Counted from the stretch's first letter, positions 41,312 through 50,486 are shown. The stretch is 64,000 nucleotides of DNA from Candidatus Gastranaerophilales bacterium (GCA_900769645.1 CAAGHI010000030.1:38263-102262), one strand, 5' to 3'. Program-made: numbers and translations. Notes: a model not told the origin generated them from the sequence alone.

Positions 41312-42589
41312 TTAAAGCCTAAACAAACATTCAAAGATTCCTTCAGAATAAGTTGGGTGGGCAAAACAAACTTTTTTCAAATCGTCAACGGTTACGTTAT
41401 TTTGCATTGCGATTGTAATTTCTTGAATAAGCGAAGCAGCTTCTTTGGAAACAATATGTGCTCCAACGATTTTGCCGTTTTGAGAAAGAATTTTGATAAA
41501 CCCATCAGAGCAGTTGTCGCAATGAGATTTGCCGAGTGCAGAAATCAGCAAGTTTGATTTTTGATAACTTCCTTCTTCCAAATCCTGTTCGCGTTTTCCG
41601 ATCCAAGTGATTTCAGGACAGCCATAAACCACTGATGGTACAAGGTTTTCGTTAAACTCAATTCCAGAAACTTCTGCAACAGCTTGTTTTATTGCAAAGT
41701 GGGCAAGTTGAATTTTTCCACACGCATCACCGATGCAAATTTCTGCGTTTTTAATAGGTTGTGGGGTTCTGCCGGTTGCCAAAAGAACAAGTTCTGGCGT
41801 CAAAACTTCGCCTGATTTTAGGGTTACGGTTCGATTTTCGACTTTTTCAACACCGTTTGATGTGTAGAATTTGATTTTCTTTGATTTGAAAATTCTTTCA
41901 ACTCTTTTGGAAACCTCAATATCTGCAAGTGGCAAAAGATGTTCTGCCATTTCGACAACCGTTACTTCGACATCAAACGCGGATAAAATTCTTGCCCATT
42001 CAATTCCAATCGCTCCGGAACCGATTATAACAATGCTTTTAGGTAAAGTTTTTAACTCTAAAATGTCGTCTGATGAAAGAATGAATTCATGATCAAATCG
42101 AAGCCCCTCAAAATCACGTGGTTTTGAGCCTGTTGCAGTAATAACTCTTGCACACTCATAAATTTCTCCGTTAGCACAAATCTGCTCAATTCCTTTTTTA
42201 GAAATTGCGTTGGTGTCACGAAGTGACGGTTGAGGGTTGCAAACTTCTGCCTCTGCATTAACTACAACAACACCAGCGTTTTTCAAAGAAAGTACCAATG
42301 ATTTTCTAAGTTTTTCAACCACTTTGTCTTTATGCTCAACGACTTTTGAGTAGTCAAAAGAGAGATTTTCAGCTGTAATTCCTAAATCTTGAGCGGATTT
42401 AATTTCTTCGTAAAGTTCTGCTGAGTGTAAAATCGCTTTTGTTGGGATACAGCCTCTATTTAGGCAAACTCCGCCGATTTTGTCTTTTTCAAACATAACG
42501 ACCGAAAGACCTTTTGCACGTGCCTGAAAAGCTGCTGTATATCCGGCAGGTCCGCCACCTATTATTCCTAAATCAAATTGTTGTGTCAT
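41312..42589 (-). CDS. lpd: Dihydrolipoyl dehydrogenase (E3)
   Basis: A flavoprotein disulfide reductase of 425 residues that reoxidises dihydrolipoyl groups with NAD+. FAD loop GIIGGGPAGYTAA, redox pair Cys42/Cys47 in GGVCLNRGCIPTKAIL, NAD loop IGSGAIGIEWARIL and the C-terminal acid-base pair in AHPTYSEGIFE are all present. It is about 40 residues shorter than most E3 enzymes, mostly before the interface domain. The E1/E2 partners are not in the window; lipA is close by. Confidence 0.9.
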   Translation of the reverse strand: MTQQFDLGIIGGGPAGYTAAFQARAKGLSVVMFEKDKIGGVCLNRGCIPTKAILHSAELYEEIKSAQDLGITAENLSFDYSKVVEHKDKVVEKLRKSLVLSLKNAGVVVVNAEAEVCNPQPSLRDTNAISKKGIEQICANGEIYECARVITATGSKPRDFEGLRFDHEFILSSDDILELKTLPKSIVIIGSGAIGIEWARILSAFDVEVTVVEMAEHLLPLADIEVSKRVERIFKSKKIKFYTSNGVEKVENRTVTLKSGEVLTPELVLLATGRTPQPIKNAEICIGDACGKIQLAHFAIKQAVAEVSGIEFNENLVPSVVYGCPEITWIGKREQDLEEGSYQKSNLLISALGKSHCDNCSDGFIKILSQNGKIVGAHIVSKEAASLIQEITIAMQNNVTVDDLKKVCFAHPTYSEGIFECLFRL

Positions 42590-42623
42590 TTTTAACCCCT
42601 TTTTAAACTTTTTTATTCTTATT

Positions 42624-42646
42624 GGCGGGGTAGGTACCCCGCCCTA
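42624..42646 (-). repeat. REP-like hairpin, GGCGGGGT stem
   Basis: Minus-strand TAGGGCGGGG foot with stem GGCGGGGTA / TACCCCGCC; the foot tetranucleotide is ATAG here. First of three REPs within 200 bp. Confidence 0.7.
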
Positions 42647-42664
42647 TTTGATTTTATTTTTGAT

Positions 42665-42688
42665 GTTGGGCAAGTATGCCCAACCTAC
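42665..42688 (-). repeat. REP-like hairpin, TTGGGCA stem
   Basis: Minus-strand GTAGG plus TTGGGCA / TGCCCAA. Second of a cluster of three with different stems. Confidence 0.8.
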
Positions 42689-42796
42689 TTGACTATTAAC
42701 AGAATTTATAAGCTTAGCTGCTTCACTTCCTAGCTTCCTAGCTGCTTTTGATACCGACTTTGCATCTTAGCCTCTTGGCGTCTAAATCAGTTTCGT

Positions 42797-42820
42797 GTCG
42801 GCATAGCAATACCGACCTAC
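42797..42820 (-). repeat. REP-like hairpin, TCGG(C/T)AT stem
   Basis: Minus-strand GTAGG plus TCGGTAT / ATGCCGA. It lies 12 bp after the alr stop. Confidence 0.75.
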
Positions 42821-42831
42821 ATTTAGCTTCC

Positions 42832-43956
42832 TTACCTAGTATACACCCTCGGCAGTCTTACTTTCAACCGGCATGTGAGTTCGTAATTGATTGTTCCGAG
42901 GATTTTTGCCCATTCATCGATTGAATGAGTTTCGTCTAATACGGTGATTACATCGCCTAGTTCTGCATCTACGCCTGTTATGTCGAACATCATTTGATCC
43001 ATTGTGATGTTGCCGATTTGCGGAACTTCTTTACCATGCAAAACCCCATTGATTTTGTTGGAAAGTCCTCTTGGAACGCCATCTGCATAGCCCAATGGAA
43101 CTGTTGCGATTTTGCGTGTGCCGTGTGCTGTAAATGTGTGGCCATAACTTACGCCTTCGCCATCTTTTGCCTCGTGAATGTTTACAATTCTCGCTTTTAA
43201 TGACAAAACAGGTTTCAAATCAGGCTTTTTGACTTCTCCATCAGACGGCAAATCAGGATAAAGCCCATAAATCCCGATACCCGCACGACGCATGTTGGAA
43301 TTTGGAACATCATAACACATTGCTCCGGCAGTGTTCAAGATATGCAATAACAAGCCTTTTGTGTCAATTTGAGAAATAACTTTGTTCCATCTGTCGATTT
43401 GAATTTGAGTTTTTTCTCTGATTTCTGCATTTGCAAGGTGAGTGAAAACTCCTCTAAAATCAAGGTAGTCAGCCTCACGAACTTTTTTTATGAAATCAAC
43501 TGCATCATCAACAGAAACTCCAATTCTGTTCATTCCTGTGTCGAGTTTTACGTGAACTTTCGGCTTTATTCCGGTTCTTTCGTAAGCCTGTTTGCAAGCT
43601 TCAAGATGCTCTTTTGAAAAAATTGCGATTGTGATATCTGATTTAACCGCTGTTTCTACTGCCCAAACAGGAACTGCACCTAAAACAAGAATTTCACAAT
43701 TTATTTTTGCTTGTCTTAAATCAACGCCTTCATCAATTGATGCAACACCAAGCATATCCGCACCCGACGCAAGAAGCGTTGGTGCAATCATTACGGAACC
43801 ATGCCCATAAGCATCTGCTTTTACGACTGCCAAAAGTTTAACGTCTTTTGGAGTGTTTTTTCTGATTGCACGCATATTGTGCGAAATGTTTTCTAAATTA
43901 ATCTCAACCCAGCTATCTCTGTGGATATTTATGTTTGTTTGTCTAACGTTTTTCAT
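42832..43956 (-). CDS. alr: Alanine racemase
   Basis: A PLP enzyme of 374 residues (from the ATG at 43956) producing D-alanine for peptidoglycan. PLP-binding Lys46 is in AVVKADAYGHG; the second catalytic base is the Tyr in GVSYGHTF; the C-terminal LTCRLKVRLPRVY is typical. The frame is open 22 codons further, but that extension is hydrophobic and lacks a ribosome site. TATACT ends 6 nt before the ATG with TTGCCT 17 bp upstream, so a leaderless mRNA is expected. Confidence 0.93.
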   Translation of the reverse strand: MKNVRQTNINIHRDSWVEINLENISHNMRAIRKNTPKDVKLLAVVKADAYGHGSVMIAPTLLASGADMLGVASIDEGVDLRQAKINCEILVLGAVPVWAVETAVKSDITIAIFSKEHLEACKQAYERTGIKPKVHVKLDTGMNRIGVSVDDAVDFIKKVREADYLDFRGVFTHLANAEIREKTQIQIDRWNKVISQIDTKGLLLHILNTAGAMCYDVPNSNMRRAGIGIYGLYPDLPSDGEVKKPDLKPVLSLKARIVNIHEAKDGEGVSYGHTFTAHGTRKIATVPLGYADGVPRGLSNKINGVLHGKEVPQIGNITMDQMMFDITGVDAELGDVITVLDETHSIDEWAKILGTINYELTCRLKVRLPRVYTR

Positions 43957-43962
43957 AATTTT

Positions 43963-43991
43963 AGTATAATACCAAAAGCAAATCGAGGCAA
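43963..43991 (-). promoter_or_regulatory. Promoter of leaderless alr
   Basis: TTGCCT (43986-43991), 17-bp spacer, TATACT (43963-43968), 6 nt to the ATG. Confidence 0.7.
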
Positions 43992-44077
43992 GAAGAATTT
44001 TTAATAAAATTTTTATATCCAAATAAAATTCACGATGTAATATAGTATTGTGAAATTATAGAATAGAGGAGAAAATA

Positions 44078-44377
44078 ATGAGCGTATATGAAGCCGGAAT
44101 GATGGTATGTTTTGGAATTAGCTGGCCTGTTGCAGCGCTAAAGACTTATAAATGCAAATGTGTACACGGGAAAAGTATTCATTTTTCTATGCTAATTTTA
44201 TTGGGTTATGTCTGTGGAATTGCCCACAAGGTGCTTGATGATATGGATTGGGTATTTTGGCTGTATATAATGAATACGGTATTCCTGCTTTGGGACATGT
44301 ATCTGTATTACTTGTACCGAAACAACAAAGCGCCGATTGAACCGGTTGATGATAATTTTGATGATGAAAAAGCGTAG
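44078..44377 (+). CDS. PQ-loop / SemiSWEET-like small membrane protein
   Basis: A 99-residue protein with three hydrophobic helices (residues about 4-22, 33-50 and 58-80). CFGISWPVAALKTYK followed by GKSIHFSMLILLGYV resembles the PQ-loop motif and following helix of SemiSWEET or MtN3 half-transporters, which dimerise to carry small solutes. The C-terminus is acidic (EPVDDNFDDEK). GAGGAG precedes the ATG. It converges with mnmE. The substrate cannot be guessed. Confidence 0.65.
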   Translation: MSVYEAGMMVCFGISWPVAALKTYKCKCVHGKSIHFSMLILLGYVCGIAHKVLDDMDWVFWLYIMNTVFLLWDMYLYYLYRNNKAPIEPVDDNFDDEKA

Positions 44378-44404
44378 TGGTAGATGCCAAGATGCTTAAT
44401 TTAT

Positions 44405-45739
44405 CTATTTCCCTATACAAAAATGATCAAAAATATTGTTCAAAATGTCGTCTGTGATAACTTCACCGGTAATTTCATCAAGGTATAAAAGTGCAGATTT
44501 TAAATCAATCGAAATCAAATCTTGAAGTTGGTGAATTTTTGCGGCATCAAGTGCTTGAACAAGGCTTTCACGACATTTTATCAGGCAATCCTGTTGGCGG
44601 TTATTTGTGACAAATTCTGTATCTTCAAGCGAGAAATTGTAAGACGCCTCTTTAATTTTGTTTTTGAGTGCGTCCAAACCCTCTTTACTAACCGTTGAAA
44701 GATAGAACACGTCAGGCTTTCGTTCTGTTACTAAATCTGCTTTGTTTGCAATAACTATGTGTTTTTTGTCTTTAATTAAATCCAAAATAGCCTTGTCATC
44801 TTCCAAAATTCCTTTTGAAGCGTCGTACAAGAACAAGACTAGATCTGCTTCGTCGGCTGATTGTTTTGAGTATTCAATACCGATTTCTTCAACTTTGCCA
44901 ACTTCGTCATTGTCACGAATTCCGGCTGTGTCGACAAGCGTAATTGCAACGTCCCAGTCAAGAGTTTCCGTTAAAACATCTCTGGTTGTGCCAGCGATAT
45001 CCGTTACGATTGCACGTTCTACATTAAGCAAAGTGTTGAATAGAGATGATTTCCCGACATTCGGTTTGCCGACAATTGCAATTTTAATACCTTGTCGCAT
45101 TATGTTTGAAGAATTTGCAGAGGCTAAAATTTTGTCAATTTTTTCTTTTGCTTTCTCAAATTCAGAAATTAAATAGTCGTATTCAGGTTCGACAACATCT
45201 TCCGGAAAATCAATTCCTGCAATGATTTTTGACAAAACATTAAAAATATCGCCACGAATTTCTTTGATTTTTGCTCCCAAAACTCCTGAAAGATTTTTGG
45301 CAGATTGTTTAGCAAAATCTTTGGTTTTGGCATGAATTAGATCTGCAACAGCTTCTGCTTGGGATAAGTCCATTTTTTTGTTCAAAAAAGCACGTTTTGT
45401 GAATTCGCCACGTTCAGCCATTCTTGCCCCATTTTTTAAAACAACGTCAAGAATGTTGCGTACTACGTTAATCCCGCCGTGGCAGTGAATTTCGATAACG
45501 TCCTCACCTGTGTAACTGTGTGGATTTTTGAATGGCAAAATTATAACTTCGTCGATTTTTTTATCGCTGTCTAAAATCCAGCCGTGTGAAATTTTACCCG
45601 CCTCAAGATTGTGTCTTGAATAAATTTTATCCGTAATTTCAAAACTTCTATCGCCGGAAATCCTTATAACTCCGACGCCACCTGTACCTATTGGGGTTGC
45701 GATTGCCGCAATTGTGTCAAATTCTTGTAATATGTTCAT
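44405..45739 (-). CDS. mnmE: tRNA uridine-5-carboxymethylaminomethyl GTPase MnmE
   Basis: A 444-residue tRNA-modifying GTPase that works with MnmG on wobble U34. The N-terminal tetrahydrofolate-binding domain starts TIAAIATPIGTGGVGVIRISG. The G domain has GKPNVGKSS, DIAGTTRD, DTAGIRD and NKAD. The C-terminal FCIGK is the conserved catalytic tail. A TTG six codons upstream is open, but TATAAT ends exactly 6 nt before the ATG at 45739, pointing to a leaderless mRNA. Confidence 0.95.
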   Translation of the reverse strand: MNILQEFDTIAAIATPIGTGGVGVIRISGDRSFEITDKIYSRHNLEAGKISHGWILDSDKKIDEVIILPFKNPHSYTGEDVIEIHCHGGINVVRNILDVVLKNGARMAERGEFTKRAFLNKKMDLSQAEAVADLIHAKTKDFAKQSAKNLSGVLGAKIKEIRGDIFNVLSKIIAGIDFPEDVVEPEYDYLISEFEKAKEKIDKILASANSSNIMRQGIKIAIVGKPNVGKSSLFNTLLNVERAIVTDIAGTTRDVLTETLDWDVAITLVDTAGIRDNDEVGKVEEIGIEYSKQSADEADLVLFLYDASKGILEDDKAILDLIKDKKHIVIANKADLVTERKPDVFYLSTVSKEGLDALKNKIKEASYNFSLEDTEFVTNNRQQDCLIKCRESLVQALDAAKIHQLQDLISIDLKSALLYLDEITGEVITDDILNNIFDHFCIGK

Positions 45740-45745
45740 AAAAAG

Positions 45746-45751
45746 ATTATA
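45746..45751 (-). promoter_or_regulatory. -10 element of leaderless mnmE
   Basis: TATAAT, 6 nt before the ATG. The -35 is weak (TTTATC at the 17-bp distance). Confidence 0.6.
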
Positions 45752-45797
45752 TAACAAAAATTATCTGTGATAAAATAAACTTAACAAGGAGAGAAAA

Positions 45798-46769
45798 ATG
45801 AAAGCAATTGTTTTTGATAAAGAATTAAAATTAGTAAATGATTATAAAAAACCGGTTCCTCAAAAAGGGGAAGCGTTGGTGAGAGTAACTCTTGCCGGAA
45901 TTTGTAATACAGATTTTGAGATTACAAAAGGTTATATGGGCTACGTTGGAGTCTTGGGACACGAGGCTGTTGGCGTTGTTGAAGAAATTAATGATGACGA
46001 TAAATCGCTTTTGGGTAAAAGAGTTGTTGCAGAAATTAGTTACGGCTGCAAAAAGCCAGATTGCCCGTATTGCGCAGAAAAACTTTATCGTCATTGTCCT
46101 GATAGACACACGCTTGGAATTTGGCGAAAAGATGGTGTTTTTGCGGAATATTTCACGATGCCGTTGGAAACGCTTTTTGAAGTTCCTGAAAATGTTACTG
46201 ATGAGCAAGCTGTGTTTGTTGAACCGTTGGCGGCAGCTTGTGAAATTACGGAACAATTGCATATAAAACCTATGGAAAAAGTTATTGTGCTTGGAGATGG
46301 GAAGCTTGGACTAATCACAGCTTTGACATTGAATGCACAGAATTACGACGTTACGCTTGTTGGAAAGCATGAAAACAAACTTGATATTGCAAAAGCACAA
46401 GGAGTTAAGACAAAACTTCTTTCAGATTTGAAAATTGAAAAAATATACGATGTTGTAGTTGAGGCAACAGGCTCTATTTCAGGGTTTGAAACAGCTTTGG
46501 CATTGACAAAACCTCGTGGAGTCTTGGTTTTGAAAAGTACGGTTGCAGCGTCAAAAGAATTCAATCTTGCTCCTATCGTAATTGATGAAATCACTGTTTT
46601 GGGCTCAAGATGCGGACAATTTCCACCTGCACTAAGACTTTTGGCGTCAGAAAAGGTTGATTTTTCTCCGCTGATTTCTGCAAAATTCAAGGCAGATGAT
46701 GCAATTGAGGCCTTTGAAAAAAACAAAGAGAAAAATACATTAAAAGTCTTGATTGAGTTTGATAAATAA
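45798..46769 (+). CDS. Zinc-dependent MDR alcohol/polyol dehydrogenase
   Basis: A 323-residue medium-chain dehydrogenase. Catalytic zinc ligands are Cys (AGICNTDFE), His-Glu (LGHEAVG) and a later Glu. The structural zinc loop is CKKPDCPYCAEKLYRHC. The NAD(P) loop is VLGDGKLGLITA. It is a little shorter than most MDR enzymes. The substrate is unknown; an alcohol, polyol or similar is likely. AAGGAG precedes the ATG. It is divergent from mnmE and 24 bp upstream of the LptF/G gene, though the latter has its own promoter. Confidence 0.85.
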   Translation: MKAIVFDKELKLVNDYKKPVPQKGEALVRVTLAGICNTDFEITKGYMGYVGVLGHEAVGVVEEINDDDKSLLGKRVVAEISYGCKKPDCPYCAEKLYRHCPDRHTLGIWRKDGVFAEYFTMPLETLFEVPENVTDEQAVFVEPLAAACEITEQLHIKPMEKVIVLGDGKLGLITALTLNAQNYDVTLVGKHENKLDIAKAQGVKTKLLSDLKIEKIYDVVVEATGSISGFETALALTKPRGVLVLKSTVAASKEFNLAPIVIDEITVLGSRCGQFPPALRLLASEKVDFSPLISAKFKADDAIEAFEKNKEKNTLKVLIEFDK

Positions 46770-46787
46770 ATTTATTTCGGGTAACAT
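46759..46787 (+). promoter_or_regulatory. Promoter of leaderless LptF/G gene
   Basis: TTGATA (46759-46764), 17-bp spacer, TAACAT (46782-46787), 6 nt to the ATG. The -35 lies within the last codons of the dehydrogenase gene. Confidence 0.65.
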
Positions 46788-46793
46788 TATATT

Positions 46794-47930
46794 ATGTCAG
46801 ATACAATTATTAAAGAAGAAAAACCGTTTTCAGGCGCAATGACGCTGTTAGACAAGTACATTTTGAAACAAGTTATTGAAATGTTCATAATGGGTGTTTG
46901 CGTGTTTACGTCAATTATTTTTGCGTCAGATACGTTCATTACGCTGATTAAGCAGATTTCGTTGTTCGGAATTCCTTTTAATGTGGCATTGATGATGATT
47001 ATTCTAAATCTTCCGCAAGTAATTGTAATGACTATTCCAATGGGCGTTTTGCTCGCAACTGTAATGACTTTGAACGGATTGAGTTTGAAGTCTGAAATTA
47101 CTGTTATGAGAGCGTGCGGCATTGGCTTAAATCGTATCGCTAAGCCGATTTTCGTGTTTGCGCTAATTATGTCTGTTTGTTCGTTTATAATTAATGAAAG
47201 TATTGTTCCTGTAATGACTAAGCAGTCAAAAGACTTGGCGTTATGGTCTTTGGGACAAAAAAATATTCCGGAAGGCAAACAGAACTTCGTTTTTAAGGAA
47301 TTGAACGACGGTGGAAGTATTAAACGTCTATTTTATGTTGGTTTTTGCGAAAACAAGACTTTGCATAACATTACGGTTTTGGATACGTCAAAAGAAGGTA
47401 CTATTCAAGTTCTTCAGGCAGATGAGGGAAAAACTTCTCCGGAAGGTTGGGGATTTGAAAAAGGTGCTGTTTATACAGTTGGCGACAACGGAAAAATCCT
47501 TAACACGACTCTATTTGACAAGTCTGTTGTAAAATTTGGACTTGATATGTCAAAAGAGTTGAACAAAAATGTTGCAAAGGAAATGAATTTTTCAAAATTG
47601 ATTAAATATATCAAAAATAACCAACTTGAAGAACAGGAAAGAAATTCAATTCGTATCGAGCTTTATGACAAATTGGCGTTGCCTTTGACGACAATTGCAT
47701 TGGTTCTAATTGGAGTGCCACTTGCGATTACGCCTCCTAGAGTACGTTACAATCGAGGGTTCTTGTTTAGTATTTTGATTATTTTTGCATACTATTTGAT
47801 AAGAGCGCTTTCTATTTCGTTTGGCGAAGCCGGTACTTTGTCGCCATTTTTGGCCGCTTGGGCGCCAAACATAATTTTGACGGCAGTCGGTGCAATTCTT
47901 TATTACAAAAAAGTTTACACAATCGAGTAA
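46794..47930 (+). CDS. LptF/LptG-type (YjgP/YjgQ) permease
   Basis: A 378-residue inner-membrane protein of the lipopolysaccharide transport ABC exporter. Three helices lie near the N-terminus (LLDKYILKQVIEMFIMGVCV ..., NVALMMIILNLPQVIVMTIPMGVLLATVM, FVFALIMSVCSFIINES). A periplasmic beta-jellyroll of about 150 residues follows, then three C-terminal helices after YDKLALPLTTIALVLIGVPLAI. LptF and LptG cannot be told apart. It supports an outer membrane with lipopolysaccharide-like lipid. Confidence 0.85.
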   Translation: MSDTIIKEEKPFSGAMTLLDKYILKQVIEMFIMGVCVFTSIIFASDTFITLIKQISLFGIPFNVALMMIILNLPQVIVMTIPMGVLLATVMTLNGLSLKSEITVMRACGIGLNRIAKPIFVFALIMSVCSFIINESIVPVMTKQSKDLALWSLGQKNIPEGKQNFVFKELNDGGSIKRLFYVGFCENKTLHNITVLDTSKEGTIQVLQADEGKTSPEGWGFEKGAVYTVGDNGKILNTTLFDKSVVKFGLDMSKELNKNVAKEMNFSKLIKYIKNNQLEEQERNSIRIELYDKLALPLTTIALVLIGVPLAITPPRVRYNRGFLFSILIIFAYYLIRALSISFGEAGTLSPFLAAWAPNIILTAVGAILYYKKVYTIE

Positions 47931-47971
47931 TATAACAAAATTTAAAATTCACAGGTTTTAAAAATATTGTC

Positions 47972-48556
47972 ATGACAGAAAATTTATTCCAAAACAATTT
48001 TAGAAGATTGAATGATATCGACGAAAATATCTTGAACAACAATTCGTTCAAGGATTTAGACGATAAAACTTTGAAGTTGGAATGTTTGATTACCGAGAAA
48101 GAAGAAGCGCTGGAAGCGATAAATAACAAGCTTAAAGGTGCAGAACTTTTGGGAAAACTTTTAGATGTAATGGATTTGAAAATTCAGGCGAAACAGCTTG
48201 AAAATGAGATTGCAGATTTAAAAGAACAGTATTCAAAGCGTGGACTTGCGGAAAAATTGACCGATGTAGTTGCTCATAATAAAAAGCCAAAAGTTCGCTT
48301 GTCACCGATAAAAAGGCTTGCCAGATTTGTTTCAAGACGAATTATTGCAAAGATGTCTAAAAGGGTTCAGTCGATTTTCGACATGAGTGATTCTTTGGAA
48401 ACATTGACGAGCATAAATGCCAATGTAGACGAGCTTATTGCGATGAAAGTGCCGTATGGTGAAACCAAAGCAAATTATGAGAAATTGACGAATTATTTAT
48501 ATCGTGCAAACAGAATTCATTCGCAAATTAATAAAAGATTGCAGAAGTTGGGGTAG
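47972..48556 (+). CDS. Hypothetical coiled-coil protein
   Basis: A 194-residue protein that I do not recognise. Residues about 30-90 form heptad-like coiled coil (KLECLITEKEEALEAINNKL, LENEIADLKEQYSKRG). A basic segment (SPIKRLARFVSRRIIAKMSKR) follows, then a helical end with INKRLQKL. There is no signal peptide or clear ribosome site. It starts 41 bp after the LptF/G gene and is probably co-transcribed with it. Confidence 0.6.
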   Translation: MTENLFQNNFRRLNDIDENILNNNSFKDLDDKTLKLECLITEKEEALEAINNKLKGAELLGKLLDVMDLKIQAKQLENEIADLKEQYSKRGLAEKLTDVVAHNKKPKVRLSPIKRLARFVSRRIIAKMSKRVQSIFDMSDSLETLTSINANVDELIAMKVPYGETKANYEKLTNYLYRANRIHSQINKRLQKLG

Positions 48557-48590
48557 AAGTTCCAACAATACAATGGGGAATTTGTTATAG

Positions 48591-48618
48591 ACTCCGGATC
48601 GTAGTCTGGAGTGACAGT
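48591..48618 (+). repeat. ACTCCGG hairpin repeat
   Basis: ACTCCGGATCGTAGTCTGGA followed by GTGACAGTTACGG, like the copy at 32641. Confidence 0.7.
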
Positions 48619-48739
48619 TACGGTGTAATTGGTTTACCAAAATAGTAACTATGTTAATCGTCATTCTGAAAAGACTGAAAATCTAGCATATAGCATATAT
48701 TTCCGCCTTATTCAGAATCTTGTTTATAAATTTATGATA

Positions 48740-48762
48740 CTAGACAAGTATACCCAACCTGC
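48740..48762 (-). repeat. Degenerate REP-like sequence
   Basis: ACAAGTATACCCAACCTGC resembles the right half of the TTGGGCA subfamily, but the left arm is lost. Confidence 0.45.
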
Positions 48763-48780
48763 TTTCCTACTGAAATGAAC

Positions 48781-49383
48781 TTATTCACTTTCCATATCAA
48801 TCACAATTGCGCCTTGGCGAAAGATTTTGACTTCATCGGTATCAGAAAACACGCCGACAACAGTTGATTCAAGCCCTTTACAGATATGTCCGTAATCTGG
48901 AATTATCAAATCTGCAAGTCCTGTCATATTTTCTAATGCCTGTTCATAAGTCTTTGCTGACGGCTGATGCGAAAGGTTTGCACTTGTCGTTGCAAGTACG
49001 TGATTAGGTGCGATTTCGCAAATCTCTTTAAAAACTTCGTTATCCGGTACTCTTATCCCAACTGTTTCCATGTTGGAAGTTATGTAGTAAGGTGTCTGCT
49101 CACTTTTTTCGGTAACAATTGTGAGTGCTCCAGGGAAATATTTTTTGATAAGCCTGCAACCGATTTTAGGGATTGGTTTGACATAATCCAACAGGTTATA
49201 AGTTTCATTTGACATTAAAATGAGCGGTTTTTGTACCTCACGTTTTTTTATTTCATAAATCTTTTTTACGGCTTTTTCAGATGTTGGAAGGCAACCAAGC
49301 CCCCACACAGTATCTGTCACATAAGCGATTACGCCGTCGTTTTCCAAAACTTTCTTAATTTCATTCGCATTCTGTATAATCAT
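48781..49383 (-). CDS. tsaC: Threonylcarbamoyl-AMP synthase (TsaC/Sua5/YrdC)
   Basis: A 200-residue enzyme forming threonylcarbamoyl-AMP from threonine, bicarbonate and ATP for the t6A37 modification of tRNA. The YrdC fold is recognised by VIAYVTDTVWGLGC, the KKREVQKPLI basic nucleotide site, GALTIVTEKS and the ATTSANLSHQPSAKTYEQ motif. It lacks the C-terminal Sua5 domain, so it is the short TsaC type. AAGGAAG precedes the ATG. Confidence 0.92.
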   Translation of the reverse strand: MIIQNANEIKKVLENDGVIAYVTDTVWGLGCLPTSEKAVKKIYEIKKREVQKPLILMSNETYNLLDYVKPIPKIGCRLIKKYFPGALTIVTEKSEQTPYYITSNMETVGIRVPDNEVFKEICEIAPNHVLATTSANLSHQPSAKTYEQALENMTGLADLIIPDYGHICKGLESTVVGVFSDTDEVKIFRQGAIVIDMESE

Positions 49384-49413
49384 AAAAACTTCCTTTTAGA
49401 AGTATTATAGCCT

Positions 49414-49453
49414 AAAAAAAATAAGGTGTGGAATTATTTCCACACCTTATTTA
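49414..49453 (-). terminator. Terminator of tpiA
   Basis: Stem AATAAGGTGTGGAA / TTCCACACCTTATT, followed on the minus strand by a T-run. Confidence 0.88.
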
Positions 49454-49472
49454 AAATTGTTTAGCTTTAAAA

Positions 49473-50273
49473 TTAATGAACCAATGACATTTTCATCGTT
49501 TTTTCAATAATTTCGTTCAAGCTTTCAGCTTTTAATGAAGCACCACCGATTAGAGCACCGTCGATGTCTGATTTAGACATTTGGTCTTCAATTGTAGCAG
49601 GTTTTACAGAACCACCGTAAAGAATTCTGATAGCGTCAGCAGCTTCTGCACCAGCAACTTCTTTAACAACGCTTCTAATCATAGCGATTACTCTGTTTGC
49701 TTCATTAGAATCACAAGTTTTACCTGTTCCGATAGCCCAGATTGGTTCATAAGCGATTACTGATTTAGCAACATCTTCTGAAGAAATACCTTCTAAAGCA
49801 GCTTTAATTTGACCTGCAATCCATTTATCTGTTACGCCAGATTCTCTTTGTTCAAGAGTTTCACCACAGCAGATGATAGGGATTAAGCCACCAGCCAAGA
49901 TAGCTTTAGCTTTTTTGTTAATCATTTCATCTGTTTCTGAGAAGTATTGTCTTCTTTCAGAGTGTCCGATGATTACATAGTCGCAACCAGCATCTTTCAA
50001 CATTTCAACAGAGATTTCACCTGTGAATGCACCTGAGTTTTCCCAGTGGCAGTTTTGACCAGCGATAGAAATTTTCTTTCCGCCGCAACCGCAATCACAT
50101 TGTACAGAGTGAACTGCGCAAATTGATGTGAATACAGGAGCGATTACAACTGTTGGTAATTCTTGAGCTGTGTAATCTTTTACAAAGTTTGCAATGCCTT
50201 CAAAAACTGATTTAGCTTCTGATTGGCATAAATTCATTTTCCAGTTTCCTGCGATAATAGGTTTTCTAGACAT
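49473..50273 (-). CDS. tpiA: Triosephosphate isomerase
   Basis: A glycolytic TIM barrel of 266 residues interconverting DHAP and glyceraldehyde-3-phosphate. Asn10-Lys12 (AGNWKMN), His104 (IIGHSERRQYF), Glu176 (AYEPIWAIGTG) and the phosphate loop YGGSVKP are intact. A short Cys-rich insert, VQCDCGCGGKK at residues 58-68, lies before AGQN. This is unusual and could bind metal or be redox-active. It is monocistronic with a strong terminator. Confidence 0.96.
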   Translation of the reverse strand: MSRKPIIAGNWKMNLCQSEAKSVFEGIANFVKDYTAQELPTVVIAPVFTSICAVHSVQCDCGCGGKKISIAGQNCHWENSGAFTGEISVEMLKDAGCDYVIIGHSERRQYFSETDEMINKKAKAILAGGLIPIICCGETLEQRESGVTDKWIAGQIKAALEGISSEDVAKSVIAYEPIWAIGTGKTCDSNEANRVIAMIRSVVKEVAGAEAADAIRILYGGSVKPATIEDQMSKSDIDGALIGGASLKAESLNEIIEKTMKMSLVH

Positions 50274-50370
50274 AATAAAAATTCTCCTTATTTTTGTGAA
50301 ATTTACACTAATATTATATGAGATAAATATTTTATTGCAATAAAATAACTGGGTTAATTATTAGTTATTA

Positions 50371-50411
50371 TGTCCTGCGCAGACGGAGGAAATTTTTTAT
50401 GGAAAAAATTA
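50371..50411 (+). repeat. TGTCCTGCGC repeat with swapped stem
   Basis: Head TGTCCTGCGCAGACGG, loop ATGG, stem AAATTTTTT / AAAAAATT. Partner of 32187-32228. Confidence 0.65.
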
Positions 50412-50412
50412 T

Positions 50413-50436
50413 GTAGGTTGGGGTTTCTACCCCAAC
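50413..50436 (+). repeat. REP-like hairpin, TTGGGGT stem
   Basis: GTAGG foot, stem TTGGGGT / ACCCCAA. Confidence 0.8.
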
Positions 50437-50462
50437 ATCGTAAATATATTAAAATAGAAAAG

Positions 50463-50486
50463 TAGGGCGGGGTACTTACCCCGCCG
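50463..50486 (+). repeat. REP-like hairpin, GGCGGGGT stem
   Basis: GTAG foot, stem GGCGGGGTA / TACCCCGCC. It lies 17 bp from the dxr stop. Confidence 0.8.
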
